From Bacteroidota bacterium (GTDB taxonomy: Bacteria; Bacteroidota; Bacteroidia; Cytophagales; Cyclobacteriaceae): a stretch of DNA of 45,259 bases. Shown one piece after another: positions 24,323 through 33,080 of this stretch. The notes under the pieces were generated by a model. The model saw only the letters and a list, made by a program, of their open reading frames with translations, was not told where the DNA came from and searched no databases. Positions within the stretch are counted from its first letter, which is position 1. Every line of letters begins with the position of its first letter. A program made the position numbers and the translations under genes. The stretch spans positions 1-45,259 of the forward strand of contig JAEZBX010000115.1 of assembly GCA_023412765.1 (NCBI GenBank), given 5' to 3'.

Positions 24323-25450
24323 TTATTTCTTCTTGTTGTAAATGTCTTTGAGATCTTTTTCGAATAATGTGTATGGATCGTTGTAAAACTTCATAAAATC
24401 CGGTACGCTTGAATGACCTGGATAGGGAGCGTAATAATGCGTGGCACTTCGCTGATCGTTCCGCCACACTAATACATAACACAGTTGCATCGTCTTGTCA
24501 GCTCGCATTACTTTTAGTAAGGTTTCCGTCCACCACGTCGGATTAGGTATTGATTCCAAACCTGTCTCTGTAAAAGCAGCAAGCTTTCCAGCTTTCTGCG
24601 CATAGTCAGAAACGATTTTCAGTTTCAACGCAGCTGTATCTATGCTATAGCGATTTCTTCCCATATCCCCATAGTTGTCCATCCCAACCATATCAACCCA
24701 CTCGTCGCCCGGGTAACGTTCAAGGAATTCCGCCTCCGTTCTAAACTTGTTATCAGGTGAAAACGCGTAGATAAAATTGTGTACTCCTAGCGAGTCGCGC
24801 AGGTATGCTACCGTAAAACGCCACAGTGAAATAAACTCTTCTCTCGTGCAGTGAGGCTTGCCCCACCAAAACCAACCACCATCAAATTCATGAAATGGAC
24901 GAAAGATCATGGGTACAAGCTGTCCGTCAGATCCCCTGGTGCTGTTCGCCCATTCCCCAATTCCTTTAAGTATGTCTTTGTATTTTTGGTGTGCTTCACC
25001 ACCTGGAATGATATACTTCACCGCCGGAAGGGAAAGAGAATCCACCCAGTAAAATCCGCCGCGCGAAACAGGGTTTGAAAAATGCCAAGCTACGGTCGTT
25101 ACTCCACCTCTGTTATAAGTGTCAATTACGTTTTTCCGCAACTCCTCCTTCGTTCGTTTGATAGCATCTTCGGGTTGTCCAGAAAATCCACTGAAGTCGA
25201 CGCCTATTACCGCTGGATGCGAGCCCGTCACCGACTTCACGTCCGAACGATTTTCATCGCCGGCCCAACCATGTCCATACTCAGTCGCATGTTGATGACC
25301 AAACAGGGTATGATCCTTTGAAAGCTTTCTCAGATTTTCAAAGAGTGATTTTGTTTCGCGTGTTGCATCCTTGTCTATGGTTTGCCACTTTTGCGCGCTC
25401 GCCGAGGAATAGATTACGGAAATAACTAAACAAATGATAATTTTTTTCAT
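24323..25450 (-). CDS. Glycoside hydrolase family 26 (beta-mannanase)
   Basis: A 375-aa exported clan GH-A enzyme, likely an endo-beta-1,4-mannanase. The start at 25450 (MKKIIICLVISVIYSSASAQ) gives a good signal peptide; an earlier ATG at 25459 adds three residues. The acid/base glutamate is in PMIFRPFHEFDGGWFWWG (E188) and the nucleophile in LAAFTETGLE (E295), both in classic GH26 context, along with VAWHFSNPVS and VDMVGMDNYGD. No lipobox or carbohydrate-binding module is visible, so it is probably periplasmic or secreted. It precedes dgoD on the minus strand and diverges from the exported amino-sugar-like cluster across a 210-bp region containing a strong palindrome. Confidence 0.9.
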   Translation of the reverse strand: MKKIIICLVISVIYSSASAQKWQTIDKDATRETKSLFENLRKLSKDHTLFGHQHATEYGHGWAGDENRSDVKSVTGSHPAVIGVDFSGFSGQPEDAIKRTKEELRKNVIDTYNRGGVTTVAWHFSNPVSRGGFYWVDSLSLPAVKYIIPGGEAHQKYKDILKGIGEWANSTRGSDGQLVPMIFRPFHEFDGGWFWWGKPHCTREEFISLWRFTVAYLRDSLGVHNFIYAFSPDNKFRTEAEFLERYPGDEWVDMVGMDNYGDMGRNRYSIDTAALKLKIVSDYAQKAGKLAAFTETGLESIPNPTWWTETLLKVMRADKTMQLCYVLVWRNDQRSATHYYAPYPGHSSVPDFMKFYNDPYTLFEKDLKDIYNKKK

Positions 25451-25604
25451 GGAATGCAAGTGTAAATGGATCGGTTTATAGAATTTCTGACATCAAGTTG
25501 CTAAGCAATTTCAACTTCAAAAAACCTTCTAAGGAATAATGTGCGCAGTGTGCTTGTCGATCGGAGCCTTTCATCCAAAAAGGATTGAATATTTATCTAT
25601 AAAT

Positions 25605-25645
25605 GCGACGAAAGTAATATCTTAATCATTTGATATTTTCGTCGC
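25605..25645. promoter_or_regulatory. Palindromic operator-like element between GH26 and PLP-enzyme genes
   Basis: GCGACGAAA (25605-25613) and TTTCGTCGC (25637-25645) are perfect inverted arms; inside them ATATC (25617-25621) pairs with GATAT (25632-25636). The element ends 15 bp before the ATG at 25661 and covers a TATTTTCG box (25634-25641) close to TAnnTTTG. The position suits a repressor site for the downstream cluster, or an RNA hairpin in its leader. Confidence 0.6.
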
Positions 25646-25660
25646 TTAATTCCCATCATC

Positions 25661-26881
25661 ATGCTTAATAGAAGAAAGCTTATTCAGCGTTTAACCACCT
25701 TTCCACTCTTAGGTGGGCTCGTTAGCACGCTTCCATTTAGTTCGGTTGCAGCTGTAGCAAAAACTCCGAAGCGGGAGCTATTTAAAGAGTTCGGAGTGCG
25801 AACTTTTATTAATGCAGCAGGTACGCTAACGTATATGACCGGCTCGCTTATGCACGATGAAGTACTTGAAGCGATCAACTCCACTTCGAAGGACTTCTGT
25901 TTACTTGACGAGGTACAGGATAAGGTGGGGGAGAAAATAGCAAAGCTAGTTCATTCAGAAGCTGCTGTTGTAACTTCGGGAGCATTCTCAGGGATGACTC
26001 TGGCCCTTGCTGGGATATTGACGGGTAAGGATGAAAAGAAAGTCGCAGCACTTCCGCATATCGAATATACCGGCATGAAGTCGGAGGTGATCTGTCAGAA
26101 GAGTCATGACATTGTTTACAATCATGCTCTTACCAACACCGGATGCAAGATTGTTCAAGTCGAAACTGCAGAAGATGTCGAGAAAGCGGTGAACGAAAGA
26201 ACAGCACTGATGCATTTTCTGCATATTGAATCAGACAAAGGAAAAATTCAACACGAAGAATGGGTTGCTCTCGCAAAGAAGCATGGCATTCCGACTGGCA
26301 TCGATATAGCTGCTGACGTCCCGCCGGTTTCGAACCTTTGGAGGTTCAATGACATGGGATTTGACTTTGTCGTGATCTCTGGAGGAAAGGCGATGCGCGG
26401 TCCTCAAAGTGCGGGACTGCTGATGGGTAAGAAAGATCTGATCGCTGCTGCCCGACTTCACATGCCACCTCGCGGCGGTAACATTGGACGCGGGATGAAA
26501 ATCAACAAAGAAGAAATATTTGGAATGTACGTTGCCCTGGAAAAATATATAAACCAGGATCATGACAAGGAATGGAAGGAGTGGGAAACCAATATAGCTC
26601 ATATTGAGAATGCAGTTAAGAAAATTCCAGGGGTCACTACTGAAATTCATGTTCCGCCTTTGGGGAATCACACTCCCACACTTCGTATTACATGGGATAC
26701 AGATCAGGTGAAACTGTCGGATAAGCAATTGCGCGAGGCCCTGCGCTTCGGAAATCCTTCGATAGAGCTAGGAGGCGGAACAGCGAATAGCGTTGCCGTT
26801 ACAGTATTCATGCTGAAACCTGGTCAGGAGAAAATAGTAGCCACCAGACTGAAGGAAGAACTGACAAAAGCTACTTCATAA
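25661..26881 (+). CDS. Exported SelA-like PLP-dependent enzyme (DgaE-type ammonia-lyase family)
   Basis: A 406-aa fold-type I PLP enzyme related to SelA and to D-glucosaminate-6-phosphate ammonia-lyase (DgaE). Signs: GVRTFINAAGTLTYMTGS near the N-terminus, a VVTSGAFSGMTLALAGIL segment, TGIDIAADVPPVSN (PLP-ring aspartate region), and the Schiff-base lysine in FVVISGGKAMRGPQSAG (K243). Unusually it starts with MLNRRKLIQRLTTFPLLGGL..., a twin-arginine-like signal, so the cofactor-loaded enzyme is probably exported folded. It begins a plus-strand cluster with a RidA protein and a metallohydrolase; PLP ammonia-lyases release enamine/imine intermediates that RidA hydrolyses, which fits. The real substrate is unknown. 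Confidence 0.8.
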   Translation: MLNRRKLIQRLTTFPLLGGLVSTLPFSSVAAVAKTPKRELFKEFGVRTFINAAGTLTYMTGSLMHDEVLEAINSTSKDFCLLDEVQDKVGEKIAKLVHSEAAVVTSGAFSGMTLALAGILTGKDEKKVAALPHIEYTGMKSEVICQKSHDIVYNHALTNTGCKIVQVETAEDVEKAVNERTALMHFLHIESDKGKIQHEEWVALAKKHGIPTGIDIAADVPPVSNLWRFNDMGFDFVVISGGKAMRGPQSAGLLMGKKDLIAAARLHMPPRGGNIGRGMKINKEEIFGMYVALEKYINQDHDKEWKEWETNIAHIENAVKKIPGVTTEIHVPPLGNHTPTLRITWDTDQVKLSDKQLREALRFGNPSIELGGGTANSVAVTVFMLKPGQEKIVATRLKEELTKATS

Positions 26882-27077
26882 CTAAATTTCATGCGCTAGC
26901 GCTTCATTGAACGATCTACTTTTTTTAAGAATACTTTCAAAAACTAAACGGCAAATACATGGGTATGTGGGGCGATGGGACACAGTGTAGCGGAGAAATC
27001 GAAAGGCAGGTTGCATGCTGCCGACCAGCTTGAAAGTTTTTTTAAAGATTGTCTTAGAGAATGATATTGACTTACCA
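26882..27077. other. Intergenic gap in the exported cluster
   Basis: A 196-bp gap holding the self-complementary GCGCTAGCGC (26893-26902) and a T-run at 26920-26927. They are too far apart for a standard terminator. No gene is evident. Confidence 0.4.
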
Positions 27078-28838
27078 ATGTTTACCATCTATCGTTTGAT
27101 CACTCGGTCCGCTTTTGCACATCTGATTTTGGCAGGTTTAATTTTTGTGTCCTGCAAGCCGCCCCACGAAATACCCGAAGGTGATCCTGACAATGGTGGA
27201 TTGTTTCTTCCTGAAAATTTTCAAGCAGTAGTTGTAGTTGACAGTCTGGAGGGCAGGGCGCGACATCTTGCCGTAAATGATAATGGAGATATCTATGTTA
27301 AGTCTCGGTTTTCAAAGGAAGATGGACGCAATATTGCTATGCGCGACACGAACGGCGATGGAAAAGCGGATATTATTGAACAATTTGGAAAGTATAAAAA
27401 TGAAGGTAGCTACGGTACAGCTATGCGCGTATACAATGGGTATTTGTACTTTAGCTCTGAATTGGTTGTCTATCGGCAGAAACTAGCCCCTGGTACACTC
27501 ATCCCTGAAGGTGAGATCGAGGAAATTGTTGTCGACGATCATGAGCATGGGATGCATGAACATATTGCTAAGCCCATAGCGTTTGACAATGAAGGCAACC
27601 TGTATGTACCGTATGGTGCACCTTCCAATGCCTGCCAGGAAATTAATAGAACGCCTGCGGTACCTGGCATAGACCCTTGTCCTCAACTCGAGCAGCATGG
27701 TGGCGTCTGGCGGTTTGATGCGAACAAAAAAGGTCAAACGCAAAAAGACGGTGTGGAGTATGCTACTGGCATCCGCAGTGTAGTTGCTATGGAATGGAGC
27801 CCGCTCGACAATAACTTATACATTGTAATGCACGGTCGGGATGACTTGCTGCGTCTCTGGGCGAGTTTGTACACCCCTTGGCAGAGTGCAATGCTGCCGG
27901 CGGAAGAGTTTATTAGAGTCCCGGAAGGTAGCGATTTCGGATGGCCGTATTGCTATTATGATCAGTTGCAGGAGAAGAAAGTACTCGCACCCGAATACGG
28001 AGGTGATGGCAATATGATCGGAAGATGCGACCAATTTGAAAAACCATTGGTTGGATTTCCAGGACATTGGGCACCAAACGATCTCCTCTTTTATAAGGGC
28101 GATCAATTTCCCGAACGATATAAGCGTGGTGCGTTTGTTGCTTTCCATGGATCAACTAACAGAGCACCTTATCCTCAGTCCGGATATTTCATTGGTTTCA
28201 TTCCATTTGATGGGGGAAAGCCAACTGGTCAATTTGAAGTATTTGCGGATGGGTTTGCAGGGGTCGATCCGATTGTGAATGTTAGCGACGCGGTATATCG
28301 CCCAATGGGACTGGCTGAAGGTCCTGACGGTTCTCTTTACATCGCAGAAACTGAAAAAGGTAAGATCTGGCGCGTGATGTACAATGGAGATAAGAATGAA
28401 TTTGATGAAAGACATCTTGCTGAAATGGAAAAAAGGAAAAACCTTTCGCATATCAGGACACCCGATAAGGTTGAAGACAACCTTGAAAAAAACGTTGTCG
28501 CCGGCGGTGAAAAAGTATTTAGCATGTACTGTGCTACCTGCCATCAAAATGACGGGAAAGGGGCTTCTGGAAGATTTCCACCCCTTGCAGGTACAGACTG
28601 GGTAACTGGAGATAAGGACAGACTCATTAACATTGTGTTAAATGGCCTGGAAGGAAATATTGTAGTGAATGGCGAGAACTACATCAATGCAATGCCTCAG
28701 CACGGCTTTTTATCCGATCAGGAAGTCGCAAATGTCTTAACTTACATCCGGCAAAACTTTGGGAACAAAGCAAGTGATGTTACGCCAGCAGAGGTGCGGA
28801 GGATCAGGGAAAGAAAATCGGCTGTACCAACGAATTGA
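27078..28838 (+). CDS. Lipoprotein: PQQ-type sugar dehydrogenase propeller fused to cytochrome c
   Basis: A 586-aa protein. The ATG at 27078 is chosen because it is followed by a lipoprotein signal ending LAGLIFVSC; an upstream ATG at 27015 would bury it. Residues about 40-450 resemble the GSDH/sorbosone-dehydrogenase six-bladed propeller (ARHLAVNDNGDIYV, GLAEGPDGSLYIAETEKGKIWRV). Residues about 478-570 form a class I cytochrome c with haem motif CATCH (C485, C488, H489) and a likely Met ligand in NAMPQHG (M539). It probably oxidises a sugar at the outer face of a membrane and passes electrons to its own haem. PQQ biosynthesis genes are not in the window, so the cofactor may be scavenged or encoded elsewhere. 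Substrate unknown. Confidence 0.85.
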   Translation: MFTIYRLITRSAFAHLILAGLIFVSCKPPHEIPEGDPDNGGLFLPENFQAVVVVDSLEGRARHLAVNDNGDIYVKSRFSKEDGRNIAMRDTNGDGKADIIEQFGKYKNEGSYGTAMRVYNGYLYFSSELVVYRQKLAPGTLIPEGEIEEIVVDDHEHGMHEHIAKPIAFDNEGNLYVPYGAPSNACQEINRTPAVPGIDPCPQLEQHGGVWRFDANKKGQTQKDGVEYATGIRSVVAMEWSPLDNNLYIVMHGRDDLLRLWASLYTPWQSAMLPAEEFIRVPEGSDFGWPYCYYDQLQEKKVLAPEYGGDGNMIGRCDQFEKPLVGFPGHWAPNDLLFYKGDQFPERYKRGAFVAFHGSTNRAPYPQSGYFIGFIPFDGGKPTGQFEVFADGFAGVDPIVNVSDAVYRPMGLAEGPDGSLYIAETEKGKIWRVMYNGDKNEFDERHLAEMEKRKNLSHIRTPDKVEDNLEKNVVAGGEKVFSMYCATCHQNDGKGASGRFPPLAGTDWVTGDKDRLINIVLNGLEGNIVVNGENYINAMPQHGFLSDQEVANVLTYIRQNFGNKASDVTPAEVRRIRERKSAVPTN

Positions 28839-28870
28839 ACGTAATCCAATAAACAAAAACTAAATAAATC

Positions 28871-29332
28871 ATGAAAGAGCAAAGAAGATCAACTTTGAAG
28901 AAACTATTCGCATCAATTGGAGCCATCACAGGGCTTGGAATAGCTTCAAAAGCCAAGGCGGATGCCACGCCTGAAAAAGAGGTGTTTAACGTTGTGAAGG
29001 ATGATCAGGATGTTCCGTTGTTTTCGGGCTCGACAAAGTTTGGCAATCTGGTGTTTATAGCGGGAAAGGGCGCCCACTTCGACGGAGATATTACTGCTCA
29101 TACCAAACACGTGCTCGACGAACTGGAAAAGGAATTGGTGAAAGCGGGTTCGTCAATGCAAAAGGTACTTAAGGTAAGTGTATTTCTCCATGACCTTAAC
29201 GACTATAAAGCTATGAATGAAGCATATAAAGGTAGATTCGGAAACAAACCTCCAGTTCGTACAACGGTTGCTGTATACGGTGGTGTTCCCGGCGATTCTC
29301 TGGTTGAAATTGATTGTATCGCATATATCTAG
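28871..29332 (+). CDS. Exported RidA (YjgF/YER057c/UK114) family protein
   Basis: A 153-aa protein with a RidA fold at residues about 35-153: GSTKFGNLVFIAGKGA, then the subunit-interface and active-site region PPVRTTVAVYGGVPGDSLVEIDCIAYI, with R130 at the position of the imine-binding arginine and E146 matching the catalytic-site glutamate. RidA proteins hydrolyse reactive enamines/imines from PLP enzymes to keto acids and ammonia. The unusual part is the N-terminus MKEQRRSTLKKLFASIGAIT, a twin-arginine-like export signal also seen on the PLP enzyme two genes upstream; cytosolic RidA has none. It is 32 bp after the dehydrogenase gene and 68 bp before the metallohydrolase gene. Confidence 0.85.
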   Translation: MKEQRRSTLKKLFASIGAITGLGIASKAKADATPEKEVFNVVKDDQDVPLFSGSTKFGNLVFIAGKGAHFDGDITAHTKHVLDELEKELVKAGSSMQKVLKVSVFLHDLNDYKAMNEAYKGRFGNKPPVRTTVAVYGGVPGDSLVEIDCIAYI

Positions 29333-29400
29333 TTACTCTGTCGGACGTACTGCTGTGTACCAATCAATCGATCAACTTACTTAATCAAAACCTAAGAATC

Positions 29401-30666
29401 ATGCGAAATACAATTAAGCTATTCCTGTTCTCATTCTTTTTTCTTTGTACTACTTTACTGCGAGCACAGGAATTTACCATCCTGCTAAAGGGAGGGCATG
29501 TTATTGATCCAAAAAATAACATCAACGAAGTGATGGATGTTGCGATCAAGGATAACAAGGTCGTGCAGGTGGCTAAAAATATAGACGTGAAGAAAGCGGC
29601 ACAGGTCGTAGACGTGAAAGGCCTTTACGTAACTCCAGGAATAATTGACATTCACTCTCACAATTTCTTTGGCACACTTCCGAACCATTATCTCGGAAAT
29701 GGTTTGGAAGCACTTCCCCCGGACGGATTTACCTTTCGGGCCGGTGTCACTACCGTAGTGGATGCAGGCGGAGCAGGCTGGAGAACTTTTGATGCCTTCA
29801 AAAAACAAACGATAGATCATTCGAGGACCCGCGTTCTTTCATTTCTTAATATAGTTGGTGACGGAATGCGTGGTGGTGCCTATGAACAGGACTTGCGGGA
29901 TATGGATACGAAGATGACGGCGATGGTTGTAAAACAGCATAAAGAAATCGTCGGCATTAAAGTAGCGCACTACATGGGTGGTGAATGGGATCCGGTAGAC
30001 CGTGCAGTGGCTGCCGGAAAGATTGCTGATGTGCCAGTCATGATCGACTTCGGTGGCAACAATCCTCCACTTTCAATTGAGGAACTGTTTACTAAACATT
30101 TACGACCAGGCGATATTTTCACGCACGTATTTGCTCAGTTGGGAAGCCGTGAGTCTATCGTGGATGAAAAGGGAAATTTGCGTCCCTTTGTAAAGGAAGC
30201 TCAGAAGAATGGAATCATATTTGACGTTGGACATGGCGGTGGAAGTTTTCGTTTTTCACAGGCAATTCCAGCACTAAAGAGCGGGTTTATTCCAAATACC
30301 ATCAGCACTGACCTGCATACAGGCAGCATGAATGCAGGTATGAAAGATCAACTGAATGTGATGTCGAAGATGTTAAACATTGGAATGAATTTGCAGCAGG
30401 TTATCGCTGCTTCAACATGGCTTCCAGCGAAGGTGATTAAGAGGGAGGAACTGGGACATATTTCTGCAGGTGCCGGTGCGGATGTAGCAGTGTTTGCTCT
30501 ACAGAAAGGAAAATTTGGATACGTTGACTCAGGTGGATTTGCGTTCCAGGGAACACAAAAGCTGCAATGTGAACTTACAATCCGCGATGGTAAGGTGGTT
30601 TATGATTTAAATGGTATATCGCGCCCGTTGTGGGATTCTCCACAGGCAGCGGCGACGCAACGCTAA
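29401..30666 (+). CDS. Exported amidohydrolase/deacetylase family metallohydrolase (cog3964-like)
   Basis: A 421-aa amidohydrolase-superfamily enzyme. The ATG at 29401 gives a signal peptide (MRNTIKLFLFSFFFLCTTLL, ending RAQ); a longer frame from 29314 is not used. Metal-site features: the HxH pair in PGIIDIHSHNF (H85, H87), a likely carboxylated lysine in VGIKVAHYMGG (K187), H242 (IFTHVF), H278 (DVGHGGG) and D304 (ISTDLHTG). Where characterised relatives have a histidine in VMVHIG, this protein has Asp (VMIDFGGN, D216), so metal binding may differ. Studied cog3964 enzymes act on acylated 2-hydroxy acids and often sit beside SelA-like genes, as here. A deacylation role is likely; substrate unknown. 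Confidence 0.8.
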   Translation: MRNTIKLFLFSFFFLCTTLLRAQEFTILLKGGHVIDPKNNINEVMDVAIKDNKVVQVAKNIDVKKAAQVVDVKGLYVTPGIIDIHSHNFFGTLPNHYLGNGLEALPPDGFTFRAGVTTVVDAGGAGWRTFDAFKKQTIDHSRTRVLSFLNIVGDGMRGGAYEQDLRDMDTKMTAMVVKQHKEIVGIKVAHYMGGEWDPVDRAVAAGKIADVPVMIDFGGNNPPLSIEELFTKHLRPGDIFTHVFAQLGSRESIVDEKGNLRPFVKEAQKNGIIFDVGHGGGSFRFSQAIPALKSGFIPNTISTDLHTGSMNAGMKDQLNVMSKMLNIGMNLQQVIAASTWLPAKVIKREELGHISAGAGADVAVFALQKGKFGYVDSGGFAFQGTQKLQCELTIRDGKVVYDLNGISRPLWDSPQAAATQR

Positions 30667-30678
30667 AACAAAACGCTC

Positions 30679-31908
30679 ATGAGCACCGCAACAATGACGG
30701 AGCCCGGTATCCTTTCAAAGACGGAAGGGACACCAAGAGTGCATATCGCCTCTATCGATATTCTTCGGGCCCTCACGATGATCTTAATGATTTTCGTAAA
30801 TGATCTGTGGTCATTGAAAGGTATACCGGCATGGCTGGGGCATGTTGATCAGGGTGTAGATGGAATCGGGTTGGCAGACGTAGTTTTTCCCGCATTTTTG
30901 TTTATTGTAGGTCTGTCGTTGCCTTATGCTATCAATAATCGCCGGAGAAAAGGGGACAGCGAGGCGCAACTGATGGGGCACGTCCTGCTGCGAACTGCCG
31001 CGCTTGTCATCATGGGCGTTTTTCTTGTGAATGGGGAATCAATCAACGCTCAGGCTACTGGCATGCCGAGGTTGTTGTGGAATGCTATCTGTTGCACCTG
31101 TTTCATCGTGATATGGAATACATATCCAAAGTCATCTAATAAGATTTTGATTTATGGAGTGAGGGCCATAGCATTTGCAGTTCTGATTTTCCTTGCCTTT
31201 AAGTATCGCGGCGGAGCAGATGATTCAATTCACTTCTTTGGTCCGCAGTGGTGGGGCATATTGGGACTGATAGGATGGGCTTACCTCGCCAGCGGATTAG
31301 TTACGATCTTTTCACGGAATAACTTTTACGCTGTTCTCGGGGCCTGGTTCTTCTTTGCCGTCTTAAGTATGATTTATCATGCCGGCTATATTCCTGGTGC
31401 ACTTAAGTTTATCCCAGAGCCGATTTTGGGAGGGACTCTGGCAGGACTAACAATGGGTGGTGTTGTAACCTCTATGATCTTTCAACATTATCGTACGAAA
31501 GGCGACAACAAAACTCTGACCCTGGTATTGCTCGGCATATCGATATTGTTAATTGGATTGTCTGTCGTAACACGTCCTTATTGGGGCCTGGCAAAGCTTG
31601 GGGCAACACCAGCGTGGTTGTTTCTATGTAGCGCGTTTACAATACTTGCATTTCTTGTGGTGTACTGGGTCGCAGATGTTTACAAAAAGCAACATTGGTT
31701 TAACATAATAAAACCTGCAGGCACAGCAACTTTACTTTGCTACCTCATGCCATATTTTGCTTATGGGTTCACGAGGTTGGTTGGATTCCACCCACCCGAA
31801 CTGTTTTTAGCAGGTGGACTTGGGCTGTTAAAGTCGTTTCTGTTTGCCATCCTATGCGCACAAATAACCGGCCTGCTCATTCGTGTAGGCGTCCAGTTGA
31901 AGCTTTAG
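30679..31908 (+). CDS. DUF5009/HGSNAT-like membrane acyltransferase
   Basis: A 409-aa integral membrane protein with about ten hydrophobic helices. RVHIASIDILRALTMILMIFVN at the N-terminus, DVVFPAFLFIVGLSLPYAI and the later RLLWNAICCTCFIVIW match the DUF5009 group related to heparan-alpha-glucosaminide N-acetyltransferase (HGSNAT) and NagX/YeiB proteins. HGSNAT moves the acetyl group of cytosolic acetyl-CoA across a membrane onto glucosamine. In the bacterial branch the function is mostly unproven, and such genes are often found in chitin or amino-sugar loci. It begins 12 bp after the metallohydrolase gene and is followed by a GH18 gene after 13 bp, so it belongs to the same operon. Confidence 0.82.
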   Translation: MSTATMTEPGILSKTEGTPRVHIASIDILRALTMILMIFVNDLWSLKGIPAWLGHVDQGVDGIGLADVVFPAFLFIVGLSLPYAINNRRRKGDSEAQLMGHVLLRTAALVIMGVFLVNGESINAQATGMPRLLWNAICCTCFIVIWNTYPKSSNKILIYGVRAIAFAVLIFLAFKYRGGADDSIHFFGPQWWGILGLIGWAYLASGLVTIFSRNNFYAVLGAWFFFAVLSMIYHAGYIPGALKFIPEPILGGTLAGLTMGGVVTSMIFQHYRTKGDNKTLTLVLLGISILLIGLSVVTRPYWGLAKLGATPAWLFLCSAFTILAFLVVYWVADVYKKQHWFNIIKPAGTATLLCYLMPYFAYGFTRLVGFHPPELFLAGGLGLLKSFLFAILCAQITGLLIRVGVQLKL

Positions 31909-31921
31909 ACTTGAAAATAAC

Positions 31922-32878
31922 GTGAGGAACCTATTCCTGTTTGTCTCTGTATTTGTAGCCAGTACACTCTTGAGCAATGCTCAACGAAATGATTCATTTA
32001 AAATCGTTGGATATTACTCCTTGAACGCAGCGATGTCTGATGTCGATAAATCCATCCTGAAGCAGCTGACCCATGTAAACTTGTGGTTCCTCAATCCGGA
32101 TTCAGCAGGAAATTTTACTCGCGACCTTTCAGGTCTTACGCGCTTTGTGTCGACAGCTCATAGCAAGAATATAAAGGTACTTTTTTCAATTGGGGGCGGT
32201 TCAAAACAACCTCAATATCATTGGCTCCTAAAGGATGACATGAGACCTGCACTAATTCAAAATCTTGTAAAAGAGGTCATCAAGTATGATCTCGATGGAA
32301 TTGATGTAGACCTGGAGGGTAGCAACATTGATGAGTATTACGAAAAGTTTGTTGTGGAACTCGCCACCGAATTGAGAAAACATAGCAAGCTGATCACAGC
32401 TGCTATTGCCATCTACTACAAGGACCAGTTTACTGACCTGGCGTTGCAGCAATATGACTTTGTCAATGTAATGAGCTATGATCGCACTGGTCCCTGGAGG
32501 CCCGAAAAACCCGGACCTCATTCGGCGTATGAGCATGCCGTTGAGGACCTGGAATATTTTGGAGCTGTAAGAAAAATTCCAAAAGAAAAAATGACATTGG
32601 GAGTGCCTTTCTATGGATATGGATACGGCCCTGAAATTACTTCTCCAGCCATTAGTATGGGATACGGCAAAATTGTAGAAACGTTCAAGGGTGCTGAATC
32701 GGAAGATCAATGGACAATGCCCGATGGAAAGATCCTGTACTACAACGGTATACCTACAATTGAAAAGAAAACCCGCCTGGCAAAAGAAAAGGCGTCTGGT
32801 ATAATGATTTGGCAGGTGCTCGGTGATGCGTCGCGACGCAAATCGTTGTTGAGAGCCATCCGCCGTGCCAGCCGATAG
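31922..32878 (+). CDS. Glycoside hydrolase family 18 (chitinase-like)
   Basis: A 318-aa secreted TIM-barrel enzyme. It is read from a GTG (31922), which is followed directly by a signal peptide (MRNLFLFVSVFVASTLLSNA). The GH18 signature D-G-x-D-x-D-x-E is intact in YDLDGIDVDLEG (catalytic E132), with the preceding VLFSIGGGS and the later FVNVMSYDRTGPW and GIMIWQVLGD blocks. GH18 enzymes cleave beta-1,4 bonds next to N-acetylglucosamine in chitin or peptidoglycan-like glycans, or act as endo-beta-N-acetylglucosaminidases. At this size it is a single domain with no binding module. It is the last gene of the exported cluster and may supply its amino-sugar substrate (inference). Confidence 0.9.
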   Translation: MRNLFLFVSVFVASTLLSNAQRNDSFKIVGYYSLNAAMSDVDKSILKQLTHVNLWFLNPDSAGNFTRDLSGLTRFVSTAHSKNIKVLFSIGGGSKQPQYHWLLKDDMRPALIQNLVKEVIKYDLDGIDVDLEGSNIDEYYEKFVVELATELRKHSKLITAAIAIYYKDQFTDLALQQYDFVNVMSYDRTGPWRPEKPGPHSAYEHAVEDLEYFGAVRKIPKEKMTLGVPFYGYGYGPEITSPAISMGYGKIVETFKGAESEDQWTMPDGKILYYNGIPTIEKKTRLAKEKASGIMIWQVLGDASRRKSLLRAIRRASR

Positions 32879-33040
32879 TGTTGGCCCTAACATCGATTGT
32901 AATTTAAAAAGGATGGTACGGTTTTCCCTTATGGACCTTGTTACTCATTGTGTTTAGCCTTATTTTCAGGTCGCTACCATGTTGTAAAAATTATTTATCC
33001 GATTTTTCGTAGCGAGGTGCTGGGCACAACGCTCAAACCA

Positions 33041-33048
33041 TAATTTTG
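33041..33048 (+). promoter_or_regulatory. Candidate -7 element (TAATTTTG) for xseAB
   Basis: TAATTTTG matches TAnnTTTG exactly and lies 32 bp before the xseA ATG, in a 202-bp gap after the GH18 gene. No good -33 box was seen at the usual distance, so confidence is moderate. Confidence 0.45.
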
Positions 33049-33080
33049 CGGGAAACAGTATCGTTAAACGAACAGCGAAA

